Source: Andalucia godoyi (lineage: Eukaryota; Discoba; Jakobea; Jakobida; Andaluciidae). From it: a stretch of DNA of 64,000 nt. Below, piece by piece: positions 59,232 through 64,000 of the stretch (its first letter is position 1; the number at the start of each line of letters is the position of its first letter). The position numbers and the translations under genes were made by a program. Location of the stretch: the NCBI GenBank assembly GCA_009859145.1, contig VRVR01000004.1, forward strand, positions 310,001-374,000. The letters run 5' to 3'. The notes beneath the pieces were generated by a model. The model was not told the origin of the DNA. It searched no databases and saw only the letters and a program-made list of their open reading frames with translations.

Positions 59232-60023
59232 ATGAAGTTGATTCACTTCCGTCTTGGCGCTCCTGTGATTGCTGCCTGTATCTTCGTGGTGTTTGCCTCG
59301 TTTTCCAACGCGCAGCTGCATCGGGCGAGTCCAGTCGGGGATGATCCTTCCTGGAACTTTCTGATTCTTGTGCTTCGATGGCCGATGAGCGTTTGCAAAG
59401 CGCCGCGGTCTTCACGCGCTGAATTGAGTGTCTCGGATACGGCTGATGGCGGCGATTCATGCTCGATTCCGCAGTGTGTTCAAGACTTCACGATCCACGG
59501 ACTGTGGCCGAATTTCAAGGATACGGAGGGCCCGACGTTTTGCACCAAAGTTACGTATGACCCATCTGCGATCAACCCCTTGCGATCGGAGTTGCAGTGC
59601 GTGTGGACAGACTATTATGACGCCACAGGTGACGAGTTTTGGAGTCATGAGTTTGTTAAGCATGGGTCGTGCGCATTGCAGGAGTCTTCTCAGTTTGCCT
59701 CGCAGTTGCAGTACTTTGAAAAGACTGTGGATCTTGCTCACAAGGCCGGGGTTTTAACGATGCTGCAGAAAGCCGGTGTCGTTCCCTCATCAACCAAGTT
59801 GTACGCAATCTCTGATTTCCAAAAGGCGGTTCCAGGAGCAGTTCCTACATGTCTCCGAACCTCCACGCACGCGAACGACGCTGTCTATTTGACCGACATT
59901 CGGTTTTGCGTGGATATGACGTTGGGTTTTGTTCCCTGCGAGGAAGACTTCTACAATGCAGCGATCAAGACGGGCGGCTGCCCTGCGGACGCTCTCATTT
60001 CTTTTCCTCCTATACAAGTCTAA
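59232..60023 (+). CDS. RNase T2-family secreted/lysosomal ribonuclease
   Basis: 263 residues. A signal peptide is clear: MKLIHFRLGAPVIAACIFVV followed by FASFSNAQ, with cleavage likely after Ala27. Both catalytic segments are intact: CAS I FTIHGLWPN (about 85-93, His) and CAS II FWSHEFVKHGSC (about 136-147, Glu, Lys, His). Cysteines at CSIPQC, FCTKV and LQCVW fit the family disulfides. RNase T2 enzymes act at acidic pH in vacuoles, lysosomes or the medium and degrade RNA through 2',3'-cyclic phosphates. An insert of about 25 Ser/Arg/Asp residues follows the first strand (VCKAPRSSRAELSVSDTADG). The length is otherwise usual. Confidence 0.95.
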   Translation: MKLIHFRLGAPVIAACIFVVFASFSNAQLHRASPVGDDPSWNFLILVLRWPMSVCKAPRSSRAELSVSDTADGGDSCSIPQCVQDFTIHGLWPNFKDTEGPTFCTKVTYDPSAINPLRSELQCVWTDYYDATGDEFWSHEFVKHGSCALQESSQFASQLQYFEKTVDLAHKAGVLTMLQKAGVVPSSTKLYAISDFQKAVPGAVPTCLRTSTHANDAVYLTDIRFCVDMTLGFVPCEEDFYNAAIKTGGCPADALISFPPIQV

Positions 60024-60226
60024 AAATCAGCGATGGTCGCCGACGTCGTAGGCGGTGGAGAATGGAAAGAATGATCCAGGACTTTAGTATTGAACATGCC
60101 AGCTTCGCGGTTTTTTGTTGTTTTTTGTTTTGTTTTGGTGTTTTTTCTTCTTTTTTTTGACTGTGTTCCCTGTCTGGGGCAGTAAAGCACGGTGTTTACA
60201 TCAATAGCATTTTCTGTAAGATCCTT

Positions 60227-60595
60227 CTACCATCCGTATTCTCGGAACTCCCCCTTTTTCGAATGCGCTTGCAACCGCTGCATTAACGGCGTGTTGTACT
60301 TCTCCGGAACAACTTCTTGCTTCATGATCCACTTGTAGACGTATGGATCATCTTCGTCCAACAGCTTTTCAAAGTCGTTGAGTTCGGCCGGAGTGAGCTC
60401 TTTGAGATACTGATTTGCAAATGTTCCAATAATGAGATCGGATTCCAGCGTGCCGCGCTTGCGTGCTCGATACAAGACACGCTTGCGCTGCGTGTCCATG
60501 TCCGCAGAGGACGGAACCTCCGTGCACCGCGATCCAAAAGACGTTGACAGCAGCCGCGCGGGCTGCAATCCTAATCGACGAGTCAGACTGAACAT
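60227..60595 (-). CDS. SDHAF2: Succinate dehydrogenase assembly factor 2 (SDHAF2/Sdh5)
   Basis: 122 residues from ATG 60595. Matrix chaperone that promotes covalent flavinylation of SDHA. The presequence MFSLTRRLGLQPARLLSTSF is Arg/Leu/Ser-rich. The core matches the family: RKRVLYRARKRGTLESDLIIG, FANQYLKELTPAELNDFEKL, LDEDDPYVYKWIMKQEVVP. These are the RxRGMxExDxLLxxFA, the helix, and the LLxxxDxDIYxW signatures of the Sdh5/YgfY fold. The GMLE of most members is GTLE here. The stop is 204 bp from the stop of RNase T2 (convergent). A frame continues upstream in minus but is a different, unsupported sequence. Confidence 0.92.
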   Translation of the reverse strand: MFSLTRRLGLQPARLLSTSFGSRCTEVPSSADMDTQRKRVLYRARKRGTLESDLIIGTFANQYLKELTPAELNDFEKLLDEDDPYVYKWIMKQEVVPEKYNTPLMQRLQAHSKKGEFREYGW

Positions 60596-60899
60596 GCTAT
60601 TCACTACGCTTCGACTCGAGAATTGTACCCACCTTTGCTGACTTCCACTCTCCGCGCAAGCGAACGATTGCACGCAGATGATTTTTCTCAACTTTGGGGT
60701 CGCGAGCAAAAAGCCCCGTACAGCAGACACCCAAAAAAATAGAAGTAAAATAAAAAAGTGTGTCAAATGAATTAATAATATGTATGCAAAAGAGGCATAG
60801 GCATGTTTAGTCTTTTGTGTTCTTTTGCATTCCCTGGCGCGCTGAATCATAGTATTTACTGATATCTGAAATCTAGCACATGCTATATGGAACACTGTA
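60596..60899. other. Spacer between cystinosin stop and SDHAF2 start
   Basis: 304 bp, AT-rich; the 5' side of SDHAF2 and the 3' end of the cystinosin gene. No gene seen. Confidence 0.5.
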
Positions 60900-61718
60900 T
60901 CAGGCAAGAAGTTGCGATTTTTCATCCACGGAACTGAAACGAGAAGTGGACTCTTGGACGGCGGATGTTGGCTCGAATCGAGCGTACACATCCGATCTGT
61001 CCGTGTAGAGTACATAATGCTGGAACAAAAAGATGAGATCAAAGAACATGGATTCGAGCGCAAGTCCGAACTTTGCAGGATTCCCGTAAAGCTGGTTCCA
61101 GTCGTCCTGGTCCACAGATAAGCATATTTGCTGCAGAAGTGAGAAGAGCCCGCCGAAGAAATCAAGGAAAACGTTGTGGATGTTCCATCCAACCGTGCTT
61201 TTCCTCATAAAGTTCTGGTATGCCTGAGGAACATACTTGATGAACGACATTCCAAGCTTGACAAAACTCATCAATTCCAGCATTCGAAACCACGAAAACA
61301 CGTGCGCAAGAGCCAAAATCGCAAGGATGGCAACATAGAGTAGCCCGAGTCCAATGATTCCCCAGGACATGTTCGCGACTTTCTGTTCGCCGCGCTCGAA
61401 AATCAAGCACTGAAAAGCAATGATGAACAGACAAAAGATAGCATGAAGGGCAAATGCAACGTCATTCGGCTGCACGGGGATGGATCCTGAGCCATACTCG
61501 GAATGGTACTGGTCCTGGATATCCTTGTCAAAATACAACATGCAGGTGTAGACGGCATAGCATATAAAACCAAGAATGTTCATTGCGAGATAATCAAGGC
61601 TGTATCCGACAACCGATCGTCGCTTGTGGTTCTCCACGATCTGCGGCCAAAAAGATACGCTCCATAATACAAAGGATATCCATCCACAACTCTCGGCAAA
61701 TCCTTCGAGAGGGCTCAT
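60900..61718 (-). CDS. CTNS: Cystinosin (lysosomal cystine/H+ symporter), short form
   Basis: 272 residues, seven membrane helices of the PQ-loop family. The first PQ motif is in LWSVSFWPQIVENHKRRSVVG (about 18-38). Next come YSLDYLAMNILGFICYAVY and DVAFALHAIFCLFII. The second PQ motif is in FIKYVPQAYQNFMRKSTVGW (about 160-180), followed by NVFLDFFGGLFSLLQQICLS and NPAKFGLALESMFFDLIFLFQHYVLY. These are cystinosin-specific strings with the transport aspartates. Human cystinosin (367 aa) has a glycosylated lumenal N-terminus of about 120 residues; this one starts directly at the first helix (MSPLEGFAESCGW). The C-terminus ends EKSQLLA, a (D/E)xxxLL-type dileucine signal rather than GYDQL. Confidence 0.95.
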   Translation of the reverse strand: MSPLEGFAESCGWISFVLWSVSFWPQIVENHKRRSVVGYSLDYLAMNILGFICYAVYTCMLYFDKDIQDQYHSEYGSGSIPVQPNDVAFALHAIFCLFIIAFQCLIFERGEQKVANMSWGIIGLGLLYVAILAILALAHVFSWFRMLELMSFVKLGMSFIKYVPQAYQNFMRKSTVGWNIHNVFLDFFGGLFSLLQQICLSVDQDDWNQLYGNPAKFGLALESMFFDLIFLFQHYVLYTDRSDVYARFEPTSAVQESTSRFSSVDEKSQLLA

Positions 61719-62934
61719 GAATCTACTTTTCCGCCTCTTCCGCCTCTTCCGCCTCTTCTTCTCCTTCTTTTCCTGCTGCTGCTGCTGCTGCTGATTCTGT
61801 CTGTTATGCTTCGTATGTTTGCTTGCTTTGCTATGATGTGATCGGATAGCTTGTGACTTTCGTTGGTGCGCTCTTCTCTTGCCGACTTTTATTTATTTAT
61901 TCTAAATTGAATGAGATGCATTTAAAACGTGAAATGAAACCAATCACGCTGGGGGAATTCGCAGCGAAGGCCTGCGGAGGAATGAGGATTTCGACTACGC
62001 CTGCTAAGAACATTGCTTTGCGTTTTGATTGTTTTGTTTTTTGTTTTGCTCGGCATTGATGATTAATGAGAACCTTTCCCACCGCCAAGAGGAAACAAGG
62101 AAGCAGCTTCAACTCGCAACCAAAGGCATCATTCTTTTTTTTTTGGTACGTGTTGCATGCGTCACTTGGTTTTGGCTTCCAATCTCAGCATCTAGACTGA
62201 CGGAAAGAGGCGCTGGCCAACCTGGATTGAAACCACTGGCAACATTTTGAACTGTTCATGCCGTGCTTTATTTCGTTTTTCGTCGTCTCTGATAAAATTC
62301 CTGAAACTCTGACGTGGGTTTTTTTCCCCCATCCGGCTAGAACTAATTAAAAAACGAAATCTGGCTCTCTTCTTCTTTTGGAGGCATGTTCGAAAAGACT
62401 GCACGAACGATCCGAAAAGAAGCATGATGCTTCAAAGCCAGGTGCTTCGGAAATGGGCCGCATGCGGGGGGAATGTGCAGCGTATCCGCACCACTTCTTG
62501 CCCAACGACTTCACAAATAGCGCCGAACTTCGCGAGCTTTACGCGGGAACCATGGCGGCGGGCTTGGCCCTTAGATGATTGATTCGTAGGATCGATCGTC
62601 ATGCAGCATTGCAATAGTACCAATCAGAGCCAATCAGGTATTGATGCAGTGCAGGCGCCTATCCAGAAAAGCCACCGTCACTGCAAAGGTTTTCTGCTGT
62701 TCTGACGTACTATAACTTAGATGCTATTTCCCGACACGTAACAGGCAATTTCGCGTTCCCGATTTCGGACGCCTCCATCCCCAAAGGAGGAAAACAAAAG
62801 AGTCGTCAAAACAAAAACAAAAAATCATAATAAAAGTCTCAACTCTATTATTTTCTAGGTTTTTGTTTTCTTTTTTTAATCGCCTTTCGCTTTTTTCCAT
62901 TCTGTTCCATCTTCAATCTTTGTGTAGCAGGCAC
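61719..62934. other. Divergent intergenic region with CCAAT boxes
   Basis: 1.2 kb. It begins with pyrimidine-rich CTT/CTG repeats (61735-61795) upstream of cystinosin. Two CCAAT motifs lie at about 62620-62636 (ACCAATCAGAGCCAATCAGG), about 300 bp upstream of the plus-strand start at 62935. T-rich sequence directly precedes that start. Open frames are short and without domain signal; no RNA gene recognised. Confidence 0.5.
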
Positions 62935-64000
62935 ATGTCTGATTGTTCTCCAACGACACCGTTGTTGATGGAGTCTAATTCTGCTTCACCCCGAAGTGCT
63001 GTGAAAAGGTTTCCTCCATCGTCTGCGGCTGTTGATGACGACGGCAATGCTTTCAGTGGTGCAGCGCCGACCGCAGCATCTCCGTTGTCGAATCGGTATG
63101 TGTCTTCACCCGCCAATTCTTTGCGACAGAATCCTTTCAGAAGCAGAATCCAGATTGACACGGCTTCACAGGATGCAATGGATGAAGATGTCGTGCCTCG
63201 GGCGTCGGATGATGCAGAATACGACGATGCAGAGAACACAGACCTAGGACACAATGACGACGACGACGACGCCGTCGATAATCGCAAAGCTGTTGGGAAG
63301 AAAACCCTAGGGATCGGGATTCTGTTGTTTGTGTTCCGTTTGCTGTTTTTCATTATTGTTCCATGTCTCGTGCTTGCGATCGGGGTGTGGAGGTTCAATG
63401 TCGTTTCCATTGTGTATTTGTTCGTGCTACTGTTGCTGCACGGAACTGCGCGGCTGCGCGTCAGTAGCGTGACGAATCACGTAACGGCCTGCCCAAAGGC
63501 ATTGTGGTGGTATGTTTTGTGCGCTGTCATTGTTGCGTACATGTTTGCACAAATCATTTCGCAATTCACTTCTGCTGGAGATTCTGGCCGGGATGTGTTT
63601 GGTTTGGGTCGCCTTTCATGTTCCGATGCGCTGGAATGCACGCGAGAAGTGGTTGTGTACCTCCTTCTTGACGTATTCTTGCTCGTGTCATCTATTGTGG
63701 GCATTGTTTTGGAGCCGCGTCTGCGCTGCAAGTTGGACACTCGAATTTCAAAATTCCTCAAGGGCGATTATGGTGCGGCATCGGTGGCGTCGATCATGCC
63801 GATTTTGATCACGTTTCGAACACTCTTCATATGCATCGTGCTGATTTTCACCGCGCTTACGGTTCTGGCACGAGCCTCGTTTTTCAATGTGCCGCTTCTC
63901 TTCTTCTTGGTGATTGTCGTGTATCGCTATTCGTTTCATAAGCCAATGCTTGCCACTCAAACCCACGTTCAATCTAAATTTTATTCGAGTACCCTTGTAA
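62935..64000 (+). CDS. N-terminus of a large polytopic membrane protein (3' end outside), PIEZO-like pattern
   Basis: Open from ATG 62935 (MSDCSPTTPLLMESNSASPR) to the window end, 355 codons. A disordered acidic N-terminus (about 1-120, with DDDDDA) is followed by repeated groups of membrane spans: IGILLFVFRLLFFIIVPCL, VVSIVYLFVLLLLHGTARL, WWYVLCAVIVAYMFAQII, VVVYLLLDVFLLVSSIVGIV, FRTLFICIVLIFTALTVLA and FFNVPLLFFLVIVVYRYSF. The four-span rhythm with R-Y or tyrosine-capped helices resembles the N-terminal blade of PIEZO mechanosensitive channels, but this is pattern-level only and the conserved C-terminus is not in the window. Confidence 0.55.
   Translation, partial: MSDCSPTTPLLMESNSASPRSAVKRFPPSSAAVDDDGNAFSGAAPTAASPLSNRYVSSPANSLRQNPFRSRIQIDTASQDAMDEDVVPRASDDAEYDDAENTDLGHNDDDDDAVDNRKAVGKKTLGIGILLFVFRLLFFIIVPCLVLAIGVWRFNVVSIVYLFVLLLLHGTARLRVSSVTNHVTACPKALWWYVLCAVIVAYMFAQIISQFTSAGDSGRDVFGLGRLSCSDALECTREVVVYLLLDVFLLVSSIVGIVLEPRLRCKLDTRISKFLKGDYGAASVASIMPILITFRTLFICIVLIFTALTVLARASFFNVPLLFFLVIVVYRYSFHKPMLATQTHVQSKFYSSTLV

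Overview
The window is nuclear DNA of a unicellular eukaryote. It encodes a Pol III core subunit, a histone H3 variant, a SUN-domain protein, an AP-1/2 beta adaptin, Golgi GnT-I, Pumilio, a Myt1-like kinase, mitochondrial carrier and assembly factors, a PPR protein and spliceosomal introns. Genes are packed on both strands with intergenic gaps mostly of 100-700 bp. They use the standard code and are intron-poor. I can reconstruct ten coding introns (85-349 nt); nearly all lie close to the 5' end of the gene and eight of ten start with GTATGT. I cannot assign a clade from sequence alone. PSTK points to a selenocysteine pathway, and GCKR, GnT-I and RNase T2 show a broad eukaryotic repertoire.

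Layout. 1-9.1 kb: 3' end of acetyl-CoA synthetase, an intron-containing membrane microprotein, an SPRY protein, a large unrecognised protein, a small membrane protein, a longin-like coat subunit behind an overlapping uORF, and a twin-CX9C Emi1-like protein. 9.8-18.4 kb: a YbaK-type tRNA deacylase, Pumilio, a two-exon acidic-tailed membrane protein, a coiled-coil protein with poly-His/poly-Gln, a membrane hairpin protein and a mitochondrial carrier. 18.7-20 kb: a decayed mobile-element copy with a TnpB/Fanzor-like N-terminal fragment, then a three-exon tail-anchored microprotein gene. 20.2-32.4 kb: RPC2 (Pol III), a polytopic membrane protein, Hip/ST13, an ARM-like protein and PSTK, the last two overlapping by 4 bp at their stop codons.

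32.8-40.6 kb: Myt1/Wee1-like kinase, a small acidic protein, a GCKR-type double-SIS protein, GnT-I, a small membrane protein and a 49-residue membrane microprotein. 40.8-46.2 kb: the second, longer copy of the Fanzor-like element, a very large SUN protein and a frameshifted hAT/DUF659 transposase relic. 46.4-64 kb: an unrecognised 718-residue protein, ZW10, SPF30, an H3 variant with an enlarged loop 1, a PPR protein, beta adaptin, RNase T2, SDHAF2, a compact cystinosin and the start of a large polytopic membrane protein.

There is no operon logic; most genes are independent housekeeping functions. Membrane traffic (beta adaptin, ZW10, longin-like subunit, GnT-I, cystinosin) and mitochondrial biogenesis (SDHAF2, Emi1-like, carrier, PPR) recur. 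The most novel material is the pair of Fanzor-like relics, the spliced microproteins, the loop-1-expanded histone H3, the repeat-bearing SUN protein and the hAT relic. Intergenic DNA carries very long GA/CT and CA tracts.
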